Of a stretch of DNA of 64,000 nt, positions 9,062 to 17,844 are shown piece by piece. This DNA is from Pseudomonas sp. MF4836 (GTDB taxonomy: Bacteria; Pseudomonadota; Gammaproteobacteria; Pseudomonadales; Pseudomonadaceae), in NCBI RefSeq assembly GCF_002018875.1, contig NZ_MVOL01000008.1, forward strand, positions 186,001 through 250,000, in the 5' to 3' direction. Position numbers and translations under genes: made by a program. The notes beneath the pieces were generated by a model that saw only the letters and a list, made by a program, of their open reading frames with translations, did no database searches and was not told where the DNA came from. Each line of letters starts with the position of its first letter. Positions within the stretch are counted from its first letter, which is position 1.

Positions 9062-9520
9062 TCAGGCATAGCCCGTCAGCATCAGCACGGCGACCATCAG
9101 GCCCACCACCGCCGCTGAAAACAGCAGGCCGATACCCGCGACGCGCCATAGCGAGTAGAACGGACCGTTGCTCGCCTTGTGCCCCAGCAACAGCGGCCCG
9201 AACAGTTGACGCGCATAAGCGTTCATCGCAAACAGAGGCGGCAGGACGAAGACCACGGCGGGGATGTTATCCGGCAGGAAAAACCCGGCCAGGGTCATGG
9301 CGACAAAAAGTCCGATGCCGATTGCCCAGACGGTGTTGGCCTCGGACTCACGGCCCAGTGCCTTGAGGTTCTGGACGATAAAGTAGGCGCCCGCCACCGA
9401 GGTGCCGAAGAAGGTGCCCAGGCCGACGGCGGCCACACTGTAGAGGCGCTGATTGTGGGCGGGGGTCTTGTCGGCGAGCAGTTCGGCCGCGGGGGCCTGG
9501 AAGGGGTTTTCGTTGTCCAT
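9062..9520 (-). CDS. Small membrane protein with NPFxAP N-terminal motif
   Basis: A 152-residue protein beginning MDNENPFQAPAAELL and followed by four hydrophobic segments. The N-terminal NPFxAP motif recurs in small bacterial inner-membrane proteins such as RDD-type and DUF proteins, but no enzymatic motif is present and I do not recognise a specific family. The start at 9520 is preferred because the motif normally sits at the extreme N-terminus; the 28-residue upstream extension is Pro/Gly-rich and unconvincing. It is transcribed towards the shared terminator with the EamA gene. Confidence 0.7.
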   Translation of the reverse strand: MDNENPFQAPAAELLADKTPAHNQRLYSVAAVGLGTFFGTSVAGAYFIVQNLKALGRESEANTVWAIGIGLFVAMTLAGFFLPDNIPAVVFVLPPLFAMNAYARQLFGPLLLGHKASNGPFYSLWRVAGIGLLFSAAVVGLMVAVLMLTGYA

Positions 9521-9742
9521 GGGGGCAGTGGCTCCTGAGGTGCAAGGCATTGGGGGCGCGATAGGACGGGCACCAGGGCGCATCGATCCGCCCGCGCAGG
9601 GCAATTCTGCTCGGCTGGCGGCCGAGCGTCCACCTCGGCGATTGTCCGCCGTGCCTGGGTTTCGACTCAGGAGAACGCCCCTGAATTAGGGTAAACTGCC
9701 GCGCATTGCACCCTGTGCTGACATTTTTCCTACGGTACCCCC

Positions 9743-11071
9743 ATGACATTCGCCACTCTTGGCCTGATCGAACCCTTGCTGCGTGCTCTCGAAACGCTTG
9801 GCTACCAGACCCCGACCCCGGTGCAGGCGCAAGCTATTCCAGCCGTACTGGCCGGTCGCGACCTGATGGCAGCCGCCCAGACCGGCACTGGCAAGACCGC
9901 CGGTTTTGCCGTGCCGCTGTTGCAACTGTTGGCCATGGAAGGGCCAAAAGTCACCGCCAACTCAGTCCGCGCGCTGATCCTGGTGCCCACCCGCGAGCTG
10001 GCCGAACAAGTGCACGAAAGCGTGCGCCAATACGCCGAAAACCTGCCCCTGAGCACCTACGCGGTGTACGGCGGCGTCAGCATCAACCCGCAGATGATGA
10101 AGCTGCGCAAGGGCGTCGACCTGCTGGTCGCCACCCCGGGTCGGTTGCTTGATCTGTTCCGCCAGAACGCGCTGAAGTTCAACCAACTGCAAACCCTGGT
10201 GCTGGACGAAGCCGACCGGATGCTCGACCTGGGCTTCTCGGAAGAGCTGTCGAACATCTACCGCGTGCTGCCGAAAAAGCGTCAGACCCTGCTGTTTTCC
10301 GCCACCTTCTCCGACGAAATCCGCCTGCTGGCCGGGCAGATGCTCAACGACCCGCTGAGCATCGAAGTCAGCCCGCGCAACGTTGCTGCCAACACGGTCA
10401 AGCAATGGGTGGTGACGGTGGACAAGAAGCGCAAACCGGAACTGTTTGTGCACCTGATGCGCAAAGGCAAGTGGAAGCAGGTGCTGGTGTTCGCCAAGAC
10501 CCGTAACGGGGTCGATGCCCTGGTGGAAAAACTTCAGGGCATGGGCGTCAACGCCGATGGTATTCACGGCGACAAACCCCAGGCCACCCGCCAGCGTGCG
10601 CTGGATCGGTTCAAGGCCAGCGAGACGCAGATCCTGGTGGCCACCGACGTCGCCGCCCGCGGCCTCGACATCGAAGACCTGCCGCTGGTAGTCAACTTCG
10701 ATTTGCCGATCGTCGCCGAAGACTATATCCACCGCATTGGCCGTACCGGGCGTGCCGGTGCCACCGGCGAGGCGATCTCCCTGGTGTGCGCCGATGAGGT
10801 GAACCTGCTGTCGGCGATCGAGACCCTGACTCGCCAGACCCTCAAGCGCCATGACGAGCCGGATTTTGTGCCCGAGCACCGGGTGCCGGAAACCGACGCC
10901 AGCGGCCAAGTGGTGAAAAAGCCGAAAAAGCCGAAAAAACCCAAGACCTCCGGTGGCAAGCGCAACCTCGGCAAGTGGGTGGAAAGCGGTGAAGTGGCCG
11001 AAGCCCCTGCAGTAAAACCGGTGCGTAAAGTGCCGGTCTTCAACACGGGGCCGCGCAAAAGGAAGCCTTGA
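9743..11071 (+). CDS. rhlE: DEAD-box RNA helicase RhlE
   Basis: A 442-residue DEAD-box helicase. Motifs: Q motif around residues 17-30, Walker A TGTGKT at 47-52, PTRELA near 83-88, DEAD at 156-159, SATFSDE, ARGLDIEDLP and HRIGRTGRAG. The RecA-like core is followed by a basic tail with KKPKKPKKPK, typical of RhlE proteins, which unwind structured RNA during ribosome assembly and mRNA decay. The ATG follows TACGGTACCCCC, a weak ribosome-binding site. It is convergent with the flavoprotein gene across a small hairpin. Confidence 0.93.
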   Translation: MTFATLGLIEPLLRALETLGYQTPTPVQAQAIPAVLAGRDLMAAAQTGTGKTAGFAVPLLQLLAMEGPKVTANSVRALILVPTRELAEQVHESVRQYAENLPLSTYAVYGGVSINPQMMKLRKGVDLLVATPGRLLDLFRQNALKFNQLQTLVLDEADRMLDLGFSEELSNIYRVLPKKRQTLLFSATFSDEIRLLAGQMLNDPLSIEVSPRNVAANTVKQWVVTVDKKRKPELFVHLMRKGKWKQVLVFAKTRNGVDALVEKLQGMGVNADGIHGDKPQATRQRALDRFKASETQILVATDVAARGLDIEDLPLVVNFDLPIVAEDYIHRIGRTGRAGATGEAISLVCADEVNLLSAIETLTRQTLKRHDEPDFVPEHRVPETDASGQVVKKPKKPKKPKTSGGKRNLGKWVESGEVAEAPAVKPVRKVPVFNTGPRKRKP

Positions 11072-11096
11072 GGGGCAGCGGCAAGCTTCTAGGGGC

Positions 11097-11124
11097 AAGC
11101 TGCAAGTTTTGAAGCTTGCGGCTT
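11097..11124. terminator. Hairpin between convergent rhlE and flavoprotein genes
   Basis: AAGCTGCAAG (11097-11106) pairs imperfectly with CTTGCGGCTT (11115-11124) over an 8-base loop containing TTTT. It overlaps the last bases of the flavoprotein gene. This AAGC/GCTT hairpin is a common pseudomonad intergenic element; terminator function is inferred. Confidence 0.4.
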
Positions 11125-12358
11125 AGGTCTTGTCGTTTAGCCAGCCCTTGATGCCCATTCCTGCGGCTCTCCCGCCGGCAAAGCAGGCGGTGAGCAGGTA
11201 GCCGCCGGTGGGGGCTTCCCAGTCGAGCATTTCGCCGGCGCAGAACACCCCCGGCAGGGCCTTGAGCATCAGTCGTTCATCCAGCGCTTCAAAGGGCACG
11301 CCGCCAGCACTGCTGATGGCTTCGTCCAGCGGGCGGGTTTTTACCAGATTCAGGGGCAAGGCCTTGATGGCCTGGGCCAGCGAGGCTGGATCGGCGAAGC
11401 ATTGGGCATCGGTCAGTTCGCGCAGCAGGGCGGCCTTGAGTCCATCGATGCCCAACTGGCTGTGCAGGTGCTTGGCCATGGAGCGCGAACCCCGTGGCTT
11501 GCTCAGCGCTGCCAGGACTTTGTCCGCAGCCTTGCCCGGTAGCAAGTCGATATGCACGGTGGCCACGCCTTGCTGCTGGATAGCCCGGCGAATCGGTGCC
11601 GACAAGGCATAGATCAGGCTGCCTTCGATGCCACTGGCGGTGATCACGCATTCACCCAGTCGCGGTTTATCGTCGTTGAGGCCGATGGCCACGTTTTTCA
11701 GCGGCGCGCCGGCGAATTTCTCGCGCAGCAAGGGGCTCCAGCCCGCCACGTCAAACCCGCAGTTGCTGGGCTCCAGCGGCGCCAGCGGGATGCCGCGCTG
11801 TTCCAGCAACGGCAGCCAGGCACCGTCCGATCCCAGCCGGGCCCAACTGCCGCCGCCCAGGGCCAGCAGCACGGCGTCGGCCTGTACTGCGATTTCGCCT
11901 TCCGGGTTATGGATTCGCAGGCTGTTATCGGCATTCCAGCCCAGCCAGCGGTGGCGGGTGTGGATAACTACACCGGCATCGCGCAGGCGCTTGAGCCAGG
12001 CACGCAACAGCGGCGCGGCCTTCATGTCGGTGGGGAAGACCCGGCCGGAACTGCCGACAAAGGTCTGGATACCCAGCTCATGAATCCACTGGCACAGCGC
12101 CTCGGCGCCAAATTCCCGCAGCAACGGGGCGATGTGCGGCGCCCGCTCGGCGTAGCGGGAAAGGAAGGCCGGATAGGCTTCGGAGTGGGTGATGTTCATG
12201 CCACCGACCCCAGCCAGGAGGAATTTTCGGCCCACCGATGGCATGCCGTCGTACAGGTCGACCCGAACCCCGGCCTGGCTCAGTACCTCGGCGGCCATCA
12301 GGCCGGCGGGGCCACCGCCGATAATCGCGACGTGGGAAGGAGGGGAGGAGGGCATCAA
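11123..12358 (-). CDS. HI0933-type NAD(P)/FAD flavoprotein
   Basis: A 411-residue flavoprotein with an N-terminal FAD-binding Rossmann motif GGGPAG (about residues 14-19), SVGRKFLLAGVGGMN after it, and the C-terminal AGEMLDWEAPTGGYLL motif. This pattern is that of the HI0933/BaiN-like aminoacetone-oxidase family. The physiological reaction is not established for most members. The gene is the last core gene before the polysaccharide island. It points away from rather than into that island, so it is unlikely to share its function. Confidence 0.87.
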   Translation of the reverse strand: MMPSSPPSHVAIIGGGPAGLMAAEVLSQAGVRVDLYDGMPSVGRKFLLAGVGGMNITHSEAYPAFLSRYAERAPHIAPLLREFGAEALCQWIHELGIQTFVGSSGRVFPTDMKAAPLLRAWLKRLRDAGVVIHTRHRWLGWNADNSLRIHNPEGEIAVQADAVLLALGGGSWARLGSDGAWLPLLEQRGIPLAPLEPSNCGFDVAGWSPLLREKFAGAPLKNVAIGLNDDKPRLGECVITASGIEGSLIYALSAPIRRAIQQQGVATVHIDLLPGKAADKVLAALSKPRGSRSMAKHLHSQLGIDGLKAALLRELTDAQCFADPASLAQAIKALPLNLVKTRPLDEAISSAGGVPFEALDERLMLKALPGVFCAGEMLDWEAPTGGYLLTACFAGGRAAGMGIKGWLNDKT

Positions 12359-12550
12359 TAAGCCTAGAAAATGGGGGGAGGGATATTGTAAGCAATGCTA
12401 GGGAGCAGTCACCTATCTTGAGGTGCCGTCACCGCAGTTCTGCTGATGGCCGACGGGCCGTGCAGATCATTCAGGCTGGCTGCGTCGGAGCAGCTTCCTC
12501 TGGATAAGTTGCCGGCCATTGGCATGGAGTGCATGCCGTCGGATTCATCA

Positions 12551-13681
12551 TCAGATATTCAACAGGTTCAACAGTCGCTGATTGACCTCTTGCGCATCGA
12601 ACTTTTCCTGGGCCATGCGATAGCTTTCCTGGCCCATTTTTTCCAGGCGTTCGGGGTGCTCGATGATGAAGAGCATCTTTTCTGCGAGCTTTTGCGCCGA
12701 CCAACGTGGCACTAGAAAGCCATTTACGCCATCGACCACCGTTTCACGGCAGCCTGGCCCATCTGTCGTGATTACGGCTCTCCCCACGGCCATCGCCTCT
12801 TGCGTACTTCGAGGAACACCTTCTCGATAGTAGGACGGCAAGACGAACACGTCGGATTCGATAATCCAGTCCACGACATTGGAGACATGTCCTGGGTGTA
12901 CCACCAGCCCATCTTCGACCAGTTGTTTGAGCGTCGCCGCCGATAGGCCGCCGGGGTTTTCTTCGTCCAGCCCGCCCAGCATCACGAACCGAGTCTGCGG
13001 GTAGCGCTCCTTTACCAGTCGAGCCGCTGCCACATATTCGTTCACGCCTTTTTCCGCAAGCAACCTGCCGATAAACAGAAAGGAAATGGGTGCTTTAGCG
13101 ACGGTGGGAGAGTAGGGGTAGTCTTGAAGATTCAGGCCTATGGCGCCCAGCACATCAACTCTTTTTACAGTGATGCGGTACTTGTCTATCAGGTCGACCG
13201 GATCATCCGGGTTGAGGAAAATAATCCTCTCGAGAAAGGGAAAAGACAGGCGATAAAGAAGTGCCTGGACTTGCCTTAGTACCCTCAGTTTGTAGCCGGT
13301 TCCAGAGGGTGTGTCGGTAAAGACATACCCTAGCCCCTCAAGCATGCCGACCCGGCGTTTGACGCCAGCCAGCACTGCGGCAAAGGTCCCGAATATCACC
13401 GGCTTGGAAAAATAGGAGAACACCAGTTCCGGTTTTATCTGCTTGAGGATCTTTGCCAGTTTGAGGGTGTTGGCAATATCGGAAAACGGGTTCAAGCCAG
13501 TGCGGCTGAAGCTGTAGTCGACAGTAAGGGCTCCAAGTTTCTGGACCTTTTCCCGGCTCTTTTCGTCGTAATCCAATGCCAATGCATAGACTTCATGGCC
13601 GGCAGCAACCAGGGCCTTGATCAGATCTGCACGAAATCCGTAAACGCACGCAGCAGTCGTTCCGACCAGCGCAATCTTCAT
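12551..13681 (-). CDS. Glycosyltransferase family 4, terminal gene of the glycan island
   Basis: A 376-residue GT-B fold transferase. The N-terminal domain has the segment SYFSKPVIFGTFAAVLAGV and EGLGYVFTD, typical of GT4 enzymes that extend undecaprenyl-diphosphate glycans with hexosamines. The C-terminal donor site carries the EX7E motif in EGVPRSTQE (near residue 290). It has no membrane segment, so it probably works at the cytoplasmic face. galE ends 6 bases upstream, suggesting that UDP-Gal or UDP-GalNAc made by that epimerase could be its donor (inference). It is the last gene transcribed in the minus-strand cluster. Confidence 0.85.
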   Translation of the reverse strand: MKIALVGTTAACVYGFRADLIKALVAAGHEVYALALDYDEKSREKVQKLGALTVDYSFSRTGLNPFSDIANTLKLAKILKQIKPELVFSYFSKPVIFGTFAAVLAGVKRRVGMLEGLGYVFTDTPSGTGYKLRVLRQVQALLYRLSFPFLERIIFLNPDDPVDLIDKYRITVKRVDVLGAIGLNLQDYPYSPTVAKAPISFLFIGRLLAEKGVNEYVAAARLVKERYPQTRFVMLGGLDEENPGGLSAATLKQLVEDGLVVHPGHVSNVVDWIIESDVFVLPSYYREGVPRSTQEAMAVGRAVITTDGPGCRETVVDGVNGFLVPRWSAQKLAEKMLFIIEHPERLEKMGQESYRMAQEKFDAQEVNQRLLNLLNI

Positions 13682-13687
13682 TTAAAA

Positions 13688-14701
13688 CTACCTGTATCCA
13701 TCTGGATTGTTCGACTGCCAGCGCCACGTATCTTCCATCATCTCTTTCAAACCGAGTTCTGCCTTCCAGCCCAGATCGTGAAGTGCCTTGGACGGATCTG
13801 ACCAGCATTGCGCAATGTCGCCCTGCCGACGGGGGGAGAGGGTGTAGGGAATGCTGCAGCCAGAGGCCGCTTCGAATGCCCGGATCATCTCCAGTACTGA
13901 GTAACCCACACCCGTCCCCAGGTTCCAGGCGTTTATGCCGGAGTGTTGGGAAATGTAGTCCACGGCGGCTAGATGCCCTTTGGCAAGATCAACGACATGG
14001 ATGTAATCCCGAACACCGGTGCCATCGTGCGTCGGATAGTCGTTGCCATAGATGGAGAGCCCTTCGAGTTTTCCCACGGCGACACGGCTGATGTAGGGCA
14101 ACAGGTTCTCCGGCGGGCCATTTGGGTCCTCGCCTAGCAGGCCACTATGATGCGCGCCCACCGGATTGAAGTAACGCAGCAGCGCAACTGACCAGCGTGG
14201 ATCGGCGGTCGCCATGTCCTGCAAGACTTTTTCCACCATTAACTTGGAACAGCCATAGGGGTTGGTGGGTGTTCCCAGTGGGCAGCTCTCGACAATCGGT
14301 ATCTGCACCGGATCGCCGTACACGGTGGCGGAAGAACTGAACACCAGGCGGTATACACCTGCGGCTGCCATGGCCTGGCACAGGGTGATGCTGCCACTGA
14401 GGTTGTTCTGATAGTAGGACAACGGCTGTTTTACACTTTCTCCGACGGCTTTCAGGCCAGCAAAGTGCAACACCACGTCAATCTCATGTTCGGCAAAAAT
14501 GCGGTCAAGGGTGGCCCGATCGCAAACATCGCCCTGGATAAATACCGGTGTACCTCCGGTTATTTGCTGCACGCGCTGTAGCGATGACATGGAGCTGTTG
14601 CACAAGTTGTCCAGGACCACGGCTTGGTGGCCGGCCTGGAGCAACTCCAGCAAGGTGTGTGAACCAATATAACCTGCGCCGCCAGTTATTAAGAACCGCA
14701 T
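13688..14701 (-). CDS. galE: UDP-glucose/UDP-GlcNAc 4-epimerase
   Basis: A 337-residue extended short-chain dehydrogenase of normal GalE length. NAD-binding GGAGYIG is at residues 7-13; a catalytic Ser/Thr in SSSATVYG and the Tyr-x3-Lys pair in NPYGCSK are present, together with the C-terminal YTLSPRRQGDIAQCW motif. It interconverts UDP-Glc/UDP-Gal and, in many O-antigen loci, UDP-GlcNAc/UDP-GalNAc. Which pair is used cannot be read from the gatekeeper region by eye. It lies between GT2 and GT4 genes in the same operon. Confidence 0.93.
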   Translation of the reverse strand: MRFLITGGAGYIGSHTLLELLQAGHQAVVLDNLCNSSMSSLQRVQQITGGTPVFIQGDVCDRATLDRIFAEHEIDVVLHFAGLKAVGESVKQPLSYYQNNLSGSITLCQAMAAAGVYRLVFSSSATVYGDPVQIPIVESCPLGTPTNPYGCSKLMVEKVLQDMATADPRWSVALLRYFNPVGAHHSGLLGEDPNGPPENLLPYISRVAVGKLEGLSIYGNDYPTHDGTGVRDYIHVVDLAKGHLAAVDYISQHSGINAWNLGTGVGYSVLEMIRAFEAASGCSIPYTLSPRRQGDIAQCWSDPSKALHDLGWKAELGLKEMMEDTWRWQSNNPDGYR

Positions 14702-14747
14702 AGTTTTGATCCTACTTCAAGTGAATGCTGACAGTGCGATCGCAGTA

Positions 14748-15491
14748 TTATCTGGACCTGATGATTGACTTTGAAAAATGATACAGCACCGCCAATAGGT
14801 TTTTAATGCTTTTATTCAAGACGAATTCCCGCGCAGCCAACCCTGTCGCTTCGGCATATCCCAGCAGTTTTCTTTGTGAGGCACCGCTGTGTATTCTGTA
14901 ATCAAGTAGCACTTCATCCATGTTTGCCCACTTGACGCCAAACCGCTTGAGTCTTAGCCACAGGTCATAGTCTTCAGAGTTGAAGCCAGCGTTATATCCG
15001 CCGGCTTTGATAATCAACTCTTTTCGATAAATGATGGTGTTATGCGCAAAGCAGTTTTTATACCGGAGCATCTTGTCTATCCGGGCGCCCTTGGGGTAAA
15101 TCCTGGTCCCCAGTACGGCACCTTTGGGATCAATGAGCCTTAGGTCGCAGCCTACGAAGTCCAGATTGTTGGCTTGCATGTAGGCAAACTGTTTTTCCAG
15201 GCGATCGGGCCAGCAGACATCATCCGCATCCATTCTCGCAACATAGTCGAACTTGGCTGCGTCGAGCCCGATGTTCAGCGCGCAGGCCAATTGTGGGATC
15301 CTGCTCTTGATCACTCGCAAGCGCGGTTCACTGCTGTAGAGCTCGCTGAGGCAGGATTCAACCTCATCACTAGAGGGGCCATTGGCGACGATGATCAGCT
15401 CGAAATCGGAAAATGTCTGAGAGAGAACACTGTCGACGGCCAAAGGAACAAACTCGTCGAATCTGCTGACGCCCATAACAACACTGATCAT
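14748..15491 (-). CDS. Glycosyltransferase family 2
   Basis: A 247-residue GT-A transferase. The start MISVVMGVSRFDEF is followed by the nucleotide-binding region and by the metal-binding motif in ARMDADDVCWPDRL (near residues 83-96). NSEDYDLWLRL near 170 is the conserved acceptor-site ED motif of GT2. The size is short but typical of O-antigen GT2 enzymes. Its ATG overlaps the stop of the preceding GT2 gene by four bases, so the two are probably translationally coupled. Donor and linkage are not predictable. Base composition is more A+T-rich than in the flanking core genome. Confidence 0.87.
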   Translation of the reverse strand: MISVVMGVSRFDEFVPLAVDSVLSQTFSDFELIIVANGPSSDEVESCLSELYSSEPRLRVIKSRIPQLACALNIGLDAAKFDYVARMDADDVCWPDRLEKQFAYMQANNLDFVGCDLRLIDPKGAVLGTRIYPKGARIDKMLRYKNCFAHNTIIYRKELIIKAGGYNAGFNSEDYDLWLRLKRFGVKWANMDEVLLDYRIHSGASQRKLLGYAEATGLAAREFVLNKSIKNLLAVLYHFSKSIIRSR

Positions 15492-16399
15492 TGGTCCACC
15501 GCCGTGTTACGTCGACGATCCATCCGGCTTTTTACCCGATAGACGAAAGATGTACCAAAAACCATGAAGGACACGGTTTTCAGCCATGCAGCATCTATCG
15601 GAAAGTAAAAGAAATATTTCAGTTTTCCCCTGCCAAAGAAGGCATCCCTCAAGGCAATGGACTTCCTGAAGTAGGCATTTGGCCAGAACCCCTTGATGTA
15701 AGGTTTTATGGCCGAGAAAAAGTCATAATGCCGCGCGTAGTCTCTGGCAACAGAGTCCTGCGTGGGAACAACCGTCCCGCAGTCATTTCCCGCATGTAGC
15801 CTGTAGTACAGAACCGGTTCAGTGACCACGGCGACCCTGTTGTCTTTAAGCAGGAAGAAGGAGATCCACCAATCTTCAAACTTGATATGTTCAGGCAGTG
15901 GGAAGATGCTCTTGGCGTCTGTTTTCCACAGCATGGCACAGCCTCCGGATAGGCTGCTTCCTAATAGGTTTTTCAAGTAGTTGGGCTGGGCAGGTAATGC
16001 TGTTCCGATAACGGCCTTAGCGTCGTTGTCATAGCGGAACAGGCCGCCGTAAACCGACTTTTCGGTCGCCAGGGCTTCATCCAAGAGCCTTCTGGTCCTT
16101 CCTGGAACTAAAAAGTCGTCTGCGCCGAGCAGGCAGATGAAATCGCCTTCAGCCATTTCAAAGGCACTGTTGAAGGCCGCATTCTTGCCCTTGTTTTGCG
16201 AGAATGCATGTATCTTGATCTTTGGGTTTTCAGCAAATCGCGAGTGCACCACAGACAGTGAGGAATCGGTCGAACCGTCATCGACGAGGCAGACTTCAAC
16301 GTCCAGATCTTCGCTGGCTTCCTTCAAGACTGACTCAATTGCTTCGACTATATACTCCTCCTTGTTGTACAAGGGGATTAAATATGAAACCAGATGCAT
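15488..16399 (-). CDS. Glycosyltransferase family 2
   Basis: A 303-residue GT-A transferase opening MHLVSYLIPLYNKEEYIVEAI with DDGSTDSS and the metal-binding GADDFLVPGR motif, followed by KFEDWWISFFLL, which contains the ED acceptor-site motif. The C-terminus is basic and amphipathic, suggesting peripheral membrane association. The ATG at 16399 is preferred because GAGGG sits six bases upstream; a TTG four codons earlier falls inside that ribosome-binding site. It is coupled by a four-base overlap to the next GT2. Together these two enzymes would add two residues of the repeat unit. Confidence 0.87.
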   Translation of the reverse strand: MHLVSYLIPLYNKEEYIVEAIESVLKEASEDLDVEVCLVDDGSTDSSLSVVHSRFAENPKIKIHAFSQNKGKNAAFNSAFEMAEGDFICLLGADDFLVPGRTRRLLDEALATEKSVYGGLFRYDNDAKAVIGTALPAQPNYLKNLLGSSLSGGCAMLWKTDAKSIFPLPEHIKFEDWWISFFLLKDNRVAVVTEPVLYYRLHAGNDCGTVVPTQDSVARDYARHYDFFSAIKPYIKGFWPNAYFRKSIALRDAFFGRGKLKYFFYFPIDAAWLKTVSFMVFGTSFVYRVKSRMDRRRNTAVDQ

Positions 16400-16447
16400 G
16401 TGAGCCCTCAATCTAACGGTGTACTTCGAAGTGAATCGATTTTGATT

Positions 16448-17842
16448 TTAAGAGTTGCTTTGGCAAGGTAGTGGCGTTTGTTTATAACTAACGACAGCCT
16501 TGTATAACTCTCGTTCTGCTTCACTGTCGAACTGTGAGTTATGCCACAGCAGGGTGAAGCATCCACCTACCGCAAGACAGGTCTCTTTCAGGTCTTGAAA
16601 CTTTTTCAACGCCGCTTCGCCTACGCCCAAGCCCATATAGTGTGGCGCCGTGACGGTTGACTCCATGGCAATCAATGGGCGTATACGCAAATTCAACTGT
16701 TTGCCTTCGACTAGATCATAAGCCGGGTACTCGTGGCAGGTTCCGCAACGAAAACCGACGTAGTCAGCGTAACCCAGGGTGCTGTCGTAAGTTAGACCCG
16801 CTGCGTCCCAGGCGCGCATTGTAGTGGGATGCTCCCATCGCAGATAGTGCATTCGGCCACCCCAGACGGTTTGCCGGATATTCTCTTCCTCACATGTTCT
16901 TCTCAGGCGCTGAGCCTCGGCTTGAATCTGTTGCGGATTCTGAAAAGAGTTATAGCTGGGGTGTAGGCCTATCTCGTGGCCGCGCCTGTGGATATCGTGC
17001 ATCAAGGCTCGAATAGCTGGATGCTCCGGTTCATAGTCGGCGTCTTTAGCGCGATCAGTTCTGCCGCAGATGAAGTAGAAAGCACTGACCAGTCCATAGC
17101 GCTCCGACACATCCATGATCCAGTTGAAAGTATTTGCAGGGTCGGCGGGATGCAGTGACGTCTGGCTATTGAAGCGTATCCAGGGTGCCAGAAACACCCC
17201 TTTGAAGTTTCGGCGTTTCAGTGCGTCCGCCACCATCCCTCGAGCAATGCCTACTGGCGAGCGAAATCCATACTGACTAGGCATATCGACGTCATGGGAG
17301 ACTTTCATGCCGGACTGCTGCTGCTTGAGCTGTAAATTGGGCCAGGCTTTTTGTATGACTTGCCCAAGAATGCCCAGCCACTCATCTACCACGGGGCGCT
17401 CAAGATAACCGTGCTTGAAGGCGTGGGAAGAAGTTGCCGCAAAACGCTGGTGGGTATCCAAGTTCGTGCGATTGGTTTCCTCCAGGCGTGAGAGCATCCA
17501 GTAAGTCAGCCCGAGGATGTCATAGTTGATGCGGTAGCCGTTTTGTATGGGCTCGATCAATGGCGACGATAGAGTACTGGCCCCTGGCGCGGGTAACGGG
17601 CGGTCCAGGAGTGAGGCCCACCCATCTCCAGTTGCATCCCATGTTGTGAAAGGCAAATCTGAATTGGCTTTATTGAAGCTGATAGGGTCAATCGACAGTA
17701 GTATCTGTACGGGGCTTTCCTGATAGCTCAGCCAGAGTGTGTCGGACTCAGTAGAACTGATAGAAAAGGTATGGCCAAAACGTTCAGCCAGAACCTGTTG
17801 GAGCCAGCTGAAAATGGATTGGTTCGGCCATGCACTTTGCAT
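16448..17842 (-). CDS. Polysaccharide deacetylase-like protein with N-terminal extension
   Basis: A 464-residue protein. About 175 N-terminal residues of unknown fold precede a NodB-like domain. In that domain SHDVD (residues 182-186) replaces the usual TFDDG motif and HEIGLH (289-294) supplies the metal histidines. The first residues are not hydrophobic, so it is probably cytoplasmic rather than secreted. Family members remove N- or O-acetyl groups from glycans. Only two bases separate its start from the stop of the upstream FemAB-like gene, making a tightly coupled pair. The natural substrate would be a sugar nucleotide or lipid-linked intermediate (inference). Confidence 0.8.
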   Translation of the reverse strand: MQSAWPNQSIFSWLQQVLAERFGHTFSISSTESDTLWLSYQESPVQILLSIDPISFNKANSDLPFTTWDATGDGWASLLDRPLPAPGASTLSSPLIEPIQNGYRINYDILGLTYWMLSRLEETNRTNLDTHQRFAATSSHAFKHGYLERPVVDEWLGILGQVIQKAWPNLQLKQQQSGMKVSHDVDMPSQYGFRSPVGIARGMVADALKRRNFKGVFLAPWIRFNSQTSLHPADPANTFNWIMDVSERYGLVSAFYFICGRTDRAKDADYEPEHPAIRALMHDIHRRGHEIGLHPSYNSFQNPQQIQAEAQRLRRTCEEENIRQTVWGGRMHYLRWEHPTTMRAWDAAGLTYDSTLGYADYVGFRCGTCHEYPAYDLVEGKQLNLRIRPLIAMESTVTAPHYMGLGVGEAALKKFQDLKETCLAVGGCFTLLWHNSQFDSEAERELYKAVVSYKQTPLPCQSNS

Positions 17843-17844
17843 CG

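Noticed and set aside
12521..12537. GGCATG-GAGTG-CATGCC hairpin as terminator of the glycan operon
   Set aside because: The stem is short and no T tract follows on the minus strand; too weak to list as a terminator.
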